From NCBI GenBank assembly GCA_033875255.1, contig JAWZSN010000001.1:62001-126000 (forward strand): a stretch of 64,000 nucleotides of DNA, written 5' to 3'. Position 1 is the stretch's first letter, and each line of letters starts with the position of its first letter. The position numbers and the translations under genes were made by a program. The DNA is from Marinimicrococcus sp033875255. Its GTDB lineage: Bacteria; Pseudomonadota; Alphaproteobacteria; Geminicoccales; Geminicoccaceae. This document shows positions 33,826-42,030 of this stretch, piece by piece. Under the pieces are notes generated by a model that ran no database searches, was not told the origin of the DNA, and saw only the letters and a list, made by a program, of their open reading frames with translations.

Positions 33826-34740
33826 ATGCTGCTTGTTCCCGGCTCGATCAACGCCGACCTGCTCTTTCGCGTGCGGCGCCTGCCGCGCCCGGGCGAGACG
33901 GTGCTGTGCCCTGGCCACGAGTTCGCGCCCGGCGGCAAGGGTGCCAACCAGGCGGCCGCCGCCGCCAGGGCCGGTGCGACGGTGGAGTTCGTGGGGCAGG
34001 TGGGCGAGGACGCCTACGGGCCGGTGATGCGCCGCTGCCTCGAGGAGGCCGGCGTGGGCTGCGCCCGCGTCGCCGTCTCGCGCCGGGCCACGGGTCTCGC
34101 CGTGATCGGGATCGACGAGGCGGGCGAGAACTCCATCATCGTCGCCAGCGGCGCCAATCTCGACACCAATGCCGGCCAGATCGAGCCCGGCCTGCTGGGC
34201 CCCGGCGTCACGCTGCTCTGCCAGAACGAGATCCGCAGCGAGGAGACCTTCGCCGCCCTCGCGCGCGGCAGGGCCGAGGGTGCGCGCACCATCCTCAACC
34301 TCGCGCCCGCCGCAGCCGTGCCGGCGGAGGTGCTGGACTGCCTCGACGTCCTGGTGGTGAACGAGCACGAGGCAGCGGTGCTGGCCGGCGAGGGCGAGGC
34401 GGAGGCGCTCGCCCGGGCGCTGGCCCGCCGCCACGGCCTGACCTGCGTGGTGACGCTGGGGGCCGCCGGAGCACTCGCCGTTGCGCCGGGCGGCGGCCTG
34501 CGGGTGCCGTGCCTGAAGGTGGAGGTGGTGGACACCACCGGCGCCGGCGACGCCTTCGCGGGTGTGCTGGCCGGGGCGCTGGACATGGGTCTTCCCATGG
34601 AGGAGGCGCTGCGCCACTCCGCGGTGGCCGCCGGCATCACCTGCGAGGGCCTCGGCGCCCAGACCGCCCAGCCCGATTCCGCCGCGATCCAGGCCCGGCT
34701 TCCCGCGCTCGGCCCCTGCGTGTCGCTCCCCTCCGGCTGA
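33826..34740 (+). CDS. Ribokinase-like PfkB sugar kinase
   Basis: 304 residues. VPGSINADLLFRVRRLPRPGETVLC, GGKGANQAAAAARAG (the substrate-binding Gly-Gly motif) and VDTTGAGDAFAGVLAGALDMGL (catalytic Asp) place it in the ribokinase branch. NLAPA in the middle is also typical of ribokinases. No rbs transporter or pyranase is nearby, so the physiological sugar is unproven. ATG 33826 follows GGAGAGG by seven bases. The frame stays open upstream, but without family similarity. Confidence 0.85.
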   Translation: MLLVPGSINADLLFRVRRLPRPGETVLCPGHEFAPGGKGANQAAAAARAGATVEFVGQVGEDAYGPVMRRCLEEAGVGCARVAVSRRATGLAVIGIDEAGENSIIVASGANLDTNAGQIEPGLLGPGVTLLCQNEIRSEETFAALARGRAEGARTILNLAPAAAVPAEVLDCLDVLVVNEHEAAVLAGEGEAEALARALARRHGLTCVVTLGAAGALAVAPGGGLRVPCLKVEVVDTTGAGDAFAGVLAGALDMGLPMEEALRHSAVAAGITCEGLGAQTAQPDSAAIQARLPALGPCVSLPSG

Positions 34741-34753
34741 TCCTCCTCCCGGC

Positions 34754-34780
34754 TGATCCGTTCCGGTGTCCCTGCCGTAG
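34754..34780 (+). promoter_or_regulatory. Sigma-E/ChrR-like promoter box of the photolyase operon
   Basis: TGATCC (34754-34759), 18 bases, then TAG (34778-34780), 31 bases before the start of the DUF6134 gene. TGATCC is the -35 element of the ECF11 sigma factor RpoE of Rhodobacter sphaeroides, which answers singlet oxygen. The same TGATCC-N18-TA box precedes the convergent lipid operon at 43462. The sigma factor itself is not in the window. Confidence 0.6.
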
Positions 34781-34810
34781 CCCAGAGAGAGGCTGCAAGG
34801 GACACAACAC

Positions 34811-35467
34811 GTGCAACGACGCGCTTTCGTGGCTGGCGCCGCGGCACTCGTCGGCTGGCCGGCGACGGCCGCCCTCGTGCCGCCAGAGAAGGGTCTGCTC
34901 TTCGCCGTGAGGCGCGAGGGCAGCCGGGTCGGCTGGCACGAGGTGAGGGTGGTCGAGCAAGGGGCGCGCCTGCTGCTCGCCATCGATATCGCCGTCGACG
35001 TTCGCTGGGGCCCGGTGACCCTCTACCGCTACCGGCACAGCAATCGCGAGGAGTGGCGCGACGGCGCGTTCCACGGCTTTTCCAGCCGCACCGACGATGA
35101 CGGCACGCGGCACGAGGTGCGGGCGCGGCGCGAGCGCGGCGATATCCTCGTGGAGAACGGCCGGGGCCGCAGCCGCGCGCCGTCCCACGCCCTCCCGTCC
35201 ACCTACTGGTGCAGCCGCTTCGTCGAGACCGACCGCTGGATCGACACCCAGACCGGCAACGTTCTCGCGGGCCGCGCAAGCCGGATCGGCCGCGAGAGGC
35301 TGGACGCCGCCGGGCGCCTAATCGAGGCCGAGCGCTGGCGCGTCGAGGGGGATCTCGCCCTCGACCTCTGGTACCGGGAGGGAAGCTGGGTCGGGCTCGC
35401 CTTCGAGGGGCCGGACGGGTCCGCGCTGGACTACCAGCTCCAGGAGCCTGGAGCCGGCCGCGCATGA
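34811..35467 (+). CDS. Secreted DUF6134-family protein
   Basis: 218 residues from GTG 34811. MQRRAFVAGAAALVGWPATAALV is a secretion signal with a twin-arginine-like RRAF. The body (LLFAVRREGSRVGWHEVRVVEQGARLLLAIDIAVDVRWGPVTLYRYRHSNREEW and THPSTYW-like PSTYWCSRFVETDRWIDTQTGNVL) matches the DUF6134 family, of unknown function and often found beside photolyase and fatty-acid modification genes. It overlaps the photolyase start (ATGA), so it is coupled to it. It is the first gene of the four-gene plus-strand operon. Confidence 0.75.
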   Translation: MQRRAFVAGAAALVGWPATAALVPPEKGLLFAVRREGSRVGWHEVRVVEQGARLLLAIDIAVDVRWGPVTLYRYRHSNREEWRDGAFHGFSSRTDDDGTRHEVRARRERGDILVENGRGRSRAPSHALPSTYWCSRFVETDRWIDTQTGNVLAGRASRIGRERLDAAGRLIEAERWRVEGDLALDLWYREGSWVGLAFEGPDGSALDYQLQEPGAGRA

Positions 35468-37005
35468 CCACGATCCGCTATCTCTTCGCCGATCACCTGA
35501 GCCGCAGCATCGCCAGCCTCGCGGACCTCGATCCGGCCCGTGACGTGGTGCTGCTCACCGAGGTGGCCGGCGAGGCGGAGGCGGTGCCGCACCACCCCAA
35601 GAAGGTGGCCTTCCTGTTCTCGGCGATGCGGCACTTCGCGGCGGAGCTCGCCGGGGAGGGGATGCGCATCGACTATGTGACGCTCGACGATCCCGCCAAC
35701 ACGCAGAGCTTCACCGGCGAGCTCCGCCGCGCCATGCGCCGCCACGAGGCGCAGCGCGTGGTGGTGGCGGAGCCCGGGGAGTGGCGCGTGCTGCAGGAGG
35801 TGCGCGCATGGCGGGAGCGACACGGGATCGCCGTCGAAATCTGCGAGGACGATCGCTTCTTCTGCACCACCGGCGAGTTCGCCCGGTGGTGGCAGGAGCG
35901 CCGCCAGCCGCGCATGGAGAACTTCTACCGGCTCATGCGGGAGCGCACCGGCCTGCTCATGGAAGGGCAGGGCGAGCCTGCCGGCGGGCGCTGGAACTTC
36001 GACAAGGAGAACCGCAAGCCGCCGCCCCGGGACGTGGAGTTCACAAGTCCCCTGCGCATCGAGCCCGACCGCGTCACCAGCGAGGTGATGGCGCTCGTGG
36101 AGCGATGCTACGGCAAGCGCTTCGGCGATCTCGAGCCTTTCTGGTTCGCGGTGAGCTCTGCCGATGCCGGGCGGGCGCTGGAGCATTTCATCGAGACGGC
36201 ACTGCCGCGCTTCGGCGACTGGCAGGACGCCATGCTGGCGGGAGAATCCTTCCTCTGCCATGCCGCCATCTCGCAATATCTGAACGCCGGGCTCCTGCTG
36301 CCCCGCGAGGTCTGCGCCCGCGCCGAGCGGGCGTGGCGGGAGGGCCGCGTGCCGATCAACAGCGCCGAGGGGTTCGTCCGCCAGGTCCTGGGCTGGCGGG
36401 AATATGTCCGCGGGATCTACTGGCAGGAGATGCCGGGCTACGCGCGCCTCAACACGCTCGGCGCCAGGCGCAGCCTCCCGGATTTCTACTGGACCGGCAG
36501 GACCGAGATGGCCTGTCTGCGCGAGGTCGTGGACCAGACCCGCCGCGAGGCGCTCTCCCATCACATCCAGCGGCTGATGGTGACCGGAAACTTCGCGCTC
36601 CTCGCCGGCGTTGATCCTGCGGAGGTGTGTGAATGGTATCTCGCGGTCTATGCCGACGCGTTCGAGTGGGTGGAGCTGCCCAACACGCTGGGCATGGCGC
36701 TCCACGCCGACGGCGGCGTCCTGGGCTCCAAGCCCTATGCCGCGAGCGGCGCCTACATCCACCGGATGTCGGATTTCTGCGCCTCCTGCCGCTTCGACGT
36801 GCGCAGGAAGAACGGGCCCCGGGCCTGCCCCTTCAACTATCTCTACTGGAACTTCCTCGTGGAGAACCGCAAGGCACTCGGCGGCAACCCGCGCCTGCGC
36901 AACGCCTACGCCACGCTCGACCGGCTGCCGACGGAGCGGGTGAAGGCGATCCGGGCCGACAGCAGGGCGTTTCTCGAGGGGCTCGAGCCCTGGAGCCGGC
37001 CATGA
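35464..37005 (+). CDS. FeS-type (6-4) photolyase / cryptochrome-related protein (PhrB-like)
   Basis: 513 residues. The protein starts IRYLFADHLSRSIASLADL and continues HHPKKVAFLFSAMRHFAAEL, the pattern of the FeS-BCP subfamily, DNA photolyases of the Agrobacterium PhrB type that split (6-4) photoproducts using FAD and a lumazine antenna. The 4Fe-4S ligands are visible: Cys in AEVCEWYL and three in the block DFCASCRFDVRRKNGPRACPF near residues 440-460. The HIQRLMVTGNFALL segment is also typical. It lies between a DUF6134 gene and an SDR gene, each overlapping by four bases. Repair of light damage fits the putative singlet-oxygen promoter. Confidence 0.92.
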   Translation: MTTIRYLFADHLSRSIASLADLDPARDVVLLTEVAGEAEAVPHHPKKVAFLFSAMRHFAAELAGEGMRIDYVTLDDPANTQSFTGELRRAMRRHEAQRVVVAEPGEWRVLQEVRAWRERHGIAVEICEDDRFFCTTGEFARWWQERRQPRMENFYRLMRERTGLLMEGQGEPAGGRWNFDKENRKPPPRDVEFTSPLRIEPDRVTSEVMALVERCYGKRFGDLEPFWFAVSSADAGRALEHFIETALPRFGDWQDAMLAGESFLCHAAISQYLNAGLLLPREVCARAERAWREGRVPINSAEGFVRQVLGWREYVRGIYWQEMPGYARLNTLGARRSLPDFYWTGRTEMACLREVVDQTRREALSHHIQRLMVTGNFALLAGVDPAEVCEWYLAVYADAFEWVELPNTLGMALHADGGVLGSKPYAASGAYIHRMSDFCASCRFDVRRKNGPRACPFNYLYWNFLVENRKALGGNPRLRNAYATLDRLPTERVKAIRADSRAFLEGLEPWSRP

Positions 37006-37742
37006 CGCGGCGCGTCTGGATCACCGGTGCGAGCCAGGGGATCGGTGCGGCACTGGTGCGGCGCATGCGCGAGCGGGGCGACCAGGTCATCGGCAGCGCC
37101 CGCACGGCTGATCGCCTCGAGGAGCTGGCGGATGCCACCGGCATGATCCCCTGGCAGCTCGACGTCACCGACCAGGAGGCGGCGGGGGCGAGCGTGGCGG
37201 GGATCGAGGAGGAGATCGGCCCCATCGACCTGGCCATCCTCAATGCGGGGACGCATCGCCCGGTTGGTGCGGAGGACTTCCGGACCGACGAGCTGCGCGC
37301 GCTGGTCGAGCTCAACCTCTTCGGCACGGCGCACTGCCTCGAGGCGCTGATACCGCGGATGACGGCGCGCAAGGCGGGCCACATCGCCGTGGTGGGCTCG
37401 CTCGCCGCCTATCGCGGCCTGCCGACCGCCGCCTATTACGGCGCCAGCAAGGCGGCGCTCACCAACATGACCGAGGCCCTCAAGTTCGACCTCGACCGCC
37501 ACGGGGTGCGGCTGCAGCTCGTGCAGCCGGGCTTCGTGCGCACGCCGCTCACCGACCGCAACGAGTTCGCCATGCCTTTCCTGGTCGAGCCGGAGGAGGC
37601 GGCGGCGGCGATCATGCGGGGGCTCGGCCGCAGCTCCTTCGAGGTAGCGTTCCCCAGGACCTTCGTCGCCATCATGAAGCTGATGCGGGTCATGCCCTAC
37701 CGGCTCTATTTCCCGTTGGCGGCGCGGAGCATCGGCGGGTGA
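37002..37742 (+). CDS. Short-chain dehydrogenase/reductase
   Basis: 246 residues with the SDR fold: WITGASQGIGAALVRRMRERG (NAD(P)-binding GxxxGxG), the ILNAG motif, then SLAAYRGLPTAAYYGASKAALTN, which holds the catalytic Ser, the YxxxK pair Tyr-Gly-Ala-Ser-Lys, and a FDLDRHGVRLQLVQPGFVRTPLT substrate region. A hydrophobic C-terminal tail suggests membrane association. The substrate is unknown; SDR genes are regular members of light- or singlet-oxygen-induced photolyase clusters. It overlaps the photolyase stop and the NTF2-like start by four bases each. Confidence 0.88.
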   Translation: MTRRVWITGASQGIGAALVRRMRERGDQVIGSARTADRLEELADATGMIPWQLDVTDQEAAGASVAGIEEEIGPIDLAILNAGTHRPVGAEDFRTDELRALVELNLFGTAHCLEALIPRMTARKAGHIAVVGSLAAYRGLPTAAYYGASKAALTNMTEALKFDLDRHGVRLQLVQPGFVRTPLTDRNEFAMPFLVEPEEAAAAIMRGLGRSSFEVAFPRTFVAIMKLMRVMPYRLYFPLAARSIGG

Positions 37743-38164
37743 GCGGCGAGGCTGCGCGCTATTTCGGCTTCTGGGAGGAGCTGCGGCCGGAGACCACCGG
37801 CCGCCTGCACGCGCTCGCGCGCCCCGACATGCGCTTTCGCGACCCGTTCAACGACGTCCGGGGCGTGGAGCGGGTCGTGGCGATGCTCGACCACATGTTC
37901 GAGAAGGCGCCGGATTCGGCCTTCACGGTCCTGTGCCATGCCCGCACGGGCGATACCGTTCTCGCGCGCTGGCGCTTCTCCTGCACGGTGCGGCGGGTCG
38001 GGCCCCTGCGCATCGAGGGGATGAGCGAGATCATCCTGGCGCCCGACGGGCTGGTGGCGGAGCACCGCGACCACTGGGATGCCGCCGGCCAGGTTTACGA
38101 GCGCCTGCCGCTAGTGGGCGGGCTGCTGCGCCGCATCCGCGGCCGGTTCGCCTTCGAGGGCTGA
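37739..38164 (+). CDS. NTF2-like (SnoaL-fold) small protein
   Basis: 141 residues. The cone-shaped NTF2 fold is suggested by YFGFWEELRPETTGRLHALARPDMRFRDPFNDVRGVERVVAMLDHMFEKAP and the strand-rich FSCTVRRVGPLRIEGMSEIILAPDGLVAEHRDHWDAAGQVYERLP. Members bind or isomerise hydrophobic ligands. It starts at GTG 37739 by a GTGA overlap with the SDR stop. Its 3' end overlaps the 3' end of the convergent DUF3833 gene by 54 bases, so the transcripts of the two operons are complementary there. Confidence 0.8.
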   Translation: MSGEAARYFGFWEELRPETTGRLHALARPDMRFRDPFNDVRGVERVVAMLDHMFEKAPDSAFTVLCHARTGDTVLARWRFSCTVRRVGPLRIEGMSEIILAPDGLVAEHRDHWDAAGQVYERLPLVGGLLRRIRGRFAFEG

Positions 38165-38677
38165 TTCCCGAAGGAAGAAGATCACCACCGTGCCCAGCTC
38201 GATGCCGAACTTCGAGATGCTGGTGCGGTTGAGCATGACGCGCTCGTCCTGGAGGATCATCCAGTCGTCGAAGCGGACCTGCCAGAGGGAGCCGCCGACC
38301 GGCAGCTCGAAATCGTAGACCCAGTTCATGGCGCGACCGGCCGTGCGCCCCTCCGCGATGCCGACAATGTCGTCGGCACGGCCCTCGTAGGTGCCGTCTT
38401 CCTGCCGGCGGATCTTCCAGATGCGCCGCTCGCGCTCGCCGTCGGCGTAGAGAAAACGCTCGTCGAGGGTCAGCAGGCCGTCCTCGAGGCTGCCGGTGAT
38501 GTCCACCGTGAACTCGCGGCGTACCTTCCCGAAGCGGTCCGCAAAAAAGCCCCAGGCCCGCGTCTCTCCGAGGAAGTAGCGCTCGGGCGCGAAGGCGGGC
38601 TGTGTGCCGGCATAGTCGGCCAGATCCATGGTCGAGCATCCGCTGAGAAGCAGGAGGAGAAGAGCCAGGCGCCGCAT
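38111..38677 (-). CDS. DUF3833 family lipoprotein
   Basis: 188 residues with a lipoprotein signal and lipobox (LLLLLSGC). The DUF3833 body continues with DYAGTQPAFAPERYFLGETRAWGFFADRFGKVRREFTVDITGS and GRAMNWVYDFELPVGGSLWQVRFDDWMILQDERVMLNRTSISKFG. It is of unknown function but is a recurrent last gene of the FAD oxidoreductase-DUF1365-cyclopropane synthase cluster. It ends inside the NTF2-like gene of the opposite operon and starts four bases from the MFS stop. Confidence 0.85.
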   Translation of the reverse strand: MRRLALLLLLLSGCSTMDLADYAGTQPAFAPERYFLGETRAWGFFADRFGKVRREFTVDITGSLEDGLLTLDERFLYADGERERRIWKIRRQEDGTYEGRADDIVGIAEGRTAGRAMNWVYDFELPVGGSLWQVRFDDWMILQDERVMLNRTSISKFGIELGTVVIFFLRESALEGEPAADAAQQPAH

Positions 38678-38681
38678 CGTC

Positions 38682-40037
38682 TCAGCCTTTCCGTGTCGTC
38701 TGCTCGATATGCAGGCGCAGTGCCGCCTGGTGGCCGGCGTCGAGCTCGAAGCGCCAGACCAGCGGGACTGCCGTCAGCTTGAAGAGCACCGGCGCCAAAC
38801 CATAGAGGGCCGAGAGGCCGAGCAGTCCTTGCGCCTCGCCCGGCACCGCCTCGGGGTTGAAGCCCAGGACGGCCAGAACCGGGAAGGCGATGCCCACGGC
38901 GCCGGCCAGCGCCAGCTTGGTGGCCATGCTCCAGATGGCGAAGAACAGGCCGGTGCGCCGCCGGCCGCTCCGCGCCCGGTCGAGGTCGACCACGTCGGCC
39001 TGCATCGCCGCCGGCAGCGCCAGGTCGGCGCCGAGGCTGGCGCCCGAGAGCAGGCAGATCGCTGCGAACGCCGTGACATCGCCGGGACCCAGCAGCGGCA
39101 CCCAGATGAAGATCGCGCAGGCCCAGCCCATTGAGGCCGCCCAGGCGCGATGCTTACCGATCCGCCGGCTGAGCAGCAGCCAGAGCGGAGCCGCCGCCAC
39201 GCCGCTGGCAAAATAGGCCAGCAGCAGCGGGCCGCCGGCCTCCGGTGCCAGGAGCACATGGATGGTGAACAGCAAGAACAGGGTGGCCGGCAGGCCGCCC
39301 GCCAGCCCGTTGAGCAGATAGGCCAGGAGCAGGCGGCGGAACGGGCGGTTGGCGGCCAGCAGTGCCAGCGCCTCGCGCGCCCGGAGCGGCTCCTGGCGGA
39401 TCCGGTCGGGCTCGCCGACGAAGAGGACGGCCACCGCCACGGTAACGGCGAGAAGCCCCGCCGTGCTCCAGAACAGCAGGGACAGCGACGCTCGCGAGGC
39501 GGGCTCGAGTCCGGCCGCCACCGGCAGCGCCGCCGCCACGAGAATGCCCAGGATGACACAGGCCTCGCGGGCAACCGCAATGCGGGTGCGTTCGTGATAG
39601 TCGGCCGACAGCTCGGCGCCCCAGGCGGTGTAGGCGAGCAGCATCATCGTCCAGGCGAGATAGGCGAGTCCGCTCCACGCCAAGAGGTGCAGCGAGCCGG
39701 CACCGTCGTCCGGGAGGAACAGCATCCAGGTGGTCAGGGCGACGATCGGAGCCGCCGCCACCAGCCACGGCCGCCGCTGACCGAAGCGCGAGCGGGTCCG
39801 GTCGCACAGCTCGCCCAAAAGCGGGTCGGAGACGACGTCGAGCAGCCGGGCGGCCAGCAGGACGGTGCCGACGGTCCCCATGCCGAGGCCGACCTCGGTG
39901 GCGTAGAAGGTGGGGAGGTAGACGTAGAGAGGAAGATTGAGGGCCGCCAGCGGCAGCCCCAGCGCGCCATAGGCGGCGAGCCGGGCTGCCGGCAGGCGAC
40001 CGCTCTCAGGCACGTTCGAGGACGGTCTGGCGGACAT
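38682..40037 (-). CDS. MFS transporter of the GPH (glycoside/pentoside:cation) family
   Basis: 451 residues, about twelve helices. YVYLPTFYATEVGLGMGTVGTVLLAARLLDVVSDPLLGELCDRTRSRFGQRRPWLV carries the GPH cation-sugar motif (DxxxDPxxGxxxDRTxxxxGxxRPW). LAYTAWGAELSADYHERTRIAVAREACVILG is the conserved helix-4 segment. In this cluster a lipid, hydroxylated fatty acid or other product may be the cargo rather than a sugar; that is inference. The start is in doubt by several codons because it overlaps the cyclopropane synthase gene by 32 bases. Confidence 0.85.
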   Translation of the reverse strand: MSARPSSNVPESGRLPAARLAAYGALGLPLAALNLPLYVYLPTFYATEVGLGMGTVGTVLLAARLLDVVSDPLLGELCDRTRSRFGQRRPWLVAAAPIVALTTWMLFLPDDGAGSLHLLAWSGLAYLAWTMMLLAYTAWGAELSADYHERTRIAVAREACVILGILVAAALPVAAGLEPASRASLSLLFWSTAGLLAVTVAVAVLFVGEPDRIRQEPLRAREALALLAANRPFRRLLLAYLLNGLAGGLPATLFLLFTIHVLLAPEAGGPLLLAYFASGVAAAPLWLLLSRRIGKHRAWAASMGWACAIFIWVPLLGPGDVTAFAAICLLSGASLGADLALPAAMQADVVDLDRARSGRRRTGLFFAIWSMATKLALAGAVGIAFPVLAVLGFNPEAVPGEAQGLLGLSALYGLAPVLFKLTAVPLVWRFELDAGHQAALRLHIEQTTRKG

Positions 40038-41238
40038 CGATCGAGCCGCTGCGAAAGCCCGCCTCGCAATAGGCGAGGTAATAGCGCCACAGCCGCCGGA
40101 AACGCTCGTCGAAGCCCTGGCCGGTGATGTGCGGCCAGGCCCGCTCGAAACGGTCCCGCCAGATGGCGAGCGTGCGGGCATAATCTTGGGCGAAGGCATG
40201 GAGCGCCGTCTCCTTGAGGCCGGCGCGGGCGTAGTGATGTGCCAGAACCGACGGCGAGGGCAGCATGCCGCCGGGAAAGATGTAGCGCTGGATGAAGTCG
40301 GGGCTGCGCCGATAGGCCTGGAAATACGGGTCGGCGATGGTGATGAGCTGGAGGCCGATGCGCCCGCCGGGTGCAAGGCAGCCTCGCAGCTTGCCGAAAA
40401 AGTCGGGCCAGTGGCGTTCGCCCACCGCCTCGAACATCTCGATGGAGGCGATCCGGTCGAAGCTCTCCTCGATGTCGCGATAGTCCTGGAGGCGGATCTC
40501 GACCTGCCCCTCGAGCCCGGCCTCGCGCACCCGCTCGCGAGCGAGATCGGCCTGGGCGCGGGAGATCGTGATGCTGGTGACCCTGGCGCCGAACTCCCGG
40601 GCCGCCATGCAGGCAAAGCCGCCCCAGCCGCTGCCGATCTCGAGGAGCCGATGGCCGGGCTCGAGGCCGATCATCCGCGCCAGCCGGCGGCACTTGGCCG
40701 CCTGGGCGGTGTCGAGATCCTGGGCGTCGTCCTCGAACAGCGCCGCCGAGTAGAGCATCTCGCGGTCGAGCCAGGCCCGGAAGAACTCGTTCCCCAGGTC
40801 GTAGTGGGCGTGGATGTTGCGGCGGCTGCCTTCCTTGGTGTTGTCGCGCAGACGGTGGCCGAGGCGGCGCAGGGCGCGGCTGGCGATGCTGCCGTAATAG
40901 CCGCTCTCCCAGGCCTCGTGATTGCGGTCGAGAAGCTCGAGGAGCGCCGGCAGGTCGCTGGTCTCCCACTCGCCGGCGACATAGGCGTCGGCGACGCCCA
41001 CGCTGCCGTGCAGGAAGTAGCGACGCGCCAGCCTGCCGCTGTGGATAGTGAGATCGGCCTCCGGTCCATCCTCGCTGCCCCGGCAGGTGATCGTCGGGCG
41101 GCCCGGCAGGCTCAGGTGAAGCGTGCCACGGCGCAGGCGGCCGGTCAGCCGCGCGATCAATGCCAGCGAGGGCGAGAGGCGGCCGCGCACGGCGCTGCCT
41201 GGCACGGGGGTGTCGTGGAACGATGGTGGCTGGGTCAT
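40006..41238 (-). CDS. Cyclopropane-fatty-acyl-phospholipid synthase family methyltransferase
   Basis: 410 residues. The N-terminal domain runs from about 1 to 110. The methyltransferase domain contains the family bicarbonate/SAM core HYDLGNEFFRAWLDREMLYSAALFEDDAQDLDTAQAAKCRRLARMIGLEPGHRLLEIGSGWGGFACMAAREFGARVTSITIS. SIEMFEAVGERHWPDFFGKLRGCLAPGG and QRYIFPGGMLPS continue it. It modifies double bonds of membrane lipids with a SAM-derived methyl or methylene group. In Rhodobacter, paralogues in such clusters make methylated or furan fatty acids rather than cyclopropanes, so the product is uncertain. It overlaps DUF1365 by four bases. Confidence 0.93.
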   Translation of the reverse strand: MTQPPSFHDTPVPGSAVRGRLSPSLALIARLTGRLRRGTLHLSLPGRPTITCRGSEDGPEADLTIHSGRLARRYFLHGSVGVADAYVAGEWETSDLPALLELLDRNHEAWESGYYGSIASRALRRLGHRLRDNTKEGSRRNIHAHYDLGNEFFRAWLDREMLYSAALFEDDAQDLDTAQAAKCRRLARMIGLEPGHRLLEIGSGWGGFACMAAREFGARVTSITISRAQADLARERVREAGLEGQVEIRLQDYRDIEESFDRIASIEMFEAVGERHWPDFFGKLRGCLAPGGRIGLQLITIADPYFQAYRRSPDFIQRYIFPGGMLPSPSVLAHHYARAGLKETALHAFAQDYARTLAIWRDRFERAWPHITGQGFDERFRRLWRYYLAYCEAGFRSGSIDVRQTVLERA

Positions 41239-42029
41239 CGGCTGTCCGATCCTGCTGAACTCACCGGACCCGCAGCAGGCGCCTCCCTTGTCTCGCGTGT
41301 CTGCACCGGCACGCCTTTGCGCCACAGCCGCAGGGCTTCCACATGAATGCCGGCGATGATCTTGAGCGTCATGAAAAAATTGCCGGCGAGGCAGGTCAGC
41401 AGATTTCCGTCCGTGAGCGAGAGCCTGTCGGCAGTGTGGCCGGCGACGAGTAGCGGCCCCTCCTGGTCGCTCTCGCGGATCACCATCGAGAGCCGCTCGC
41501 CGGGCACGGCGAGGAAGAAGCGGTAGCGCGCCCGCATCGGCACGAACGGCGAGACGTGGAAGGCCTTGTCGACCTCATGGACGGTGATCCGCCCATCGAT
41601 GCTCGACCCGTCGGTGACGGCTACGTAGACGTGCTGGCCGCCGAACGTGTTCTTGACCTCGTAGACGAGTGCCGCCAGCCGCTCGCCCTCGTGGACGAAG
41701 TAGATGCTGAGCGGGTTGAAGACATAGCCCAGCAGACGCGGGAAGCAGAGCAGCTGGATCCGCGGGGCAGTAACGCGGATTCCATGCTCGGCCAGCCGCT
41801 CCAGAACCCAGGGGCGCAGCGGGCTGCCGTCGCGGGGCCCGTGGTCGCGCGCCATGAAGCTCGCGACATTGAAGCGTTCGAAGGAGAGCAGCCGCAGCCG
41901 TCGGTCCAGCTCGGCGACTTCGTCGAGGTCGAGGAACAGCGAGAACACACGGTAGGTGAAGCGGTGCGGCACCGGCCGCAGCCGGTGGTGCATGACGGTG
42001 CCGCGATAAAGGCAGGAGCGCAGCGTCAT
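41235..42029 (-). CDS. DUF1365 family protein
   Basis: 264 residues. The start CLYRGTVMHHRLRPVPHRFTYRVFSLFLDLDEV is the DUF1365 hallmark. LLCFPRLLGYVFNPLSIYFVHEGERLAALVYEVKNTFGGQHVYV and KAFHVSPFVPMRARYRF follow. The protein has no assigned biochemical function. It occurs almost always between a FAD oxidoreductase and a cyclopropane-type synthase, as here, so a role in fatty-acid modification is inferred from context. It starts one base after the FAD oxidoreductase stop. Confidence 0.92.
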   Translation of the reverse strand: MTLRSCLYRGTVMHHRLRPVPHRFTYRVFSLFLDLDEVAELDRRLRLLSFERFNVASFMARDHGPRDGSPLRPWVLERLAEHGIRVTAPRIQLLCFPRLLGYVFNPLSIYFVHEGERLAALVYEVKNTFGGQHVYVAVTDGSSIDGRITVHEVDKAFHVSPFVPMRARYRFFLAVPGERLSMVIRESDQEGPLLVAGHTADRLSLTDGNLLTCLAGNFFMTLKIIAGIHVEALRLWRKGVPVQTRETREAPAAGPVSSAGSDSR

Positions 42030-42030
42030 C

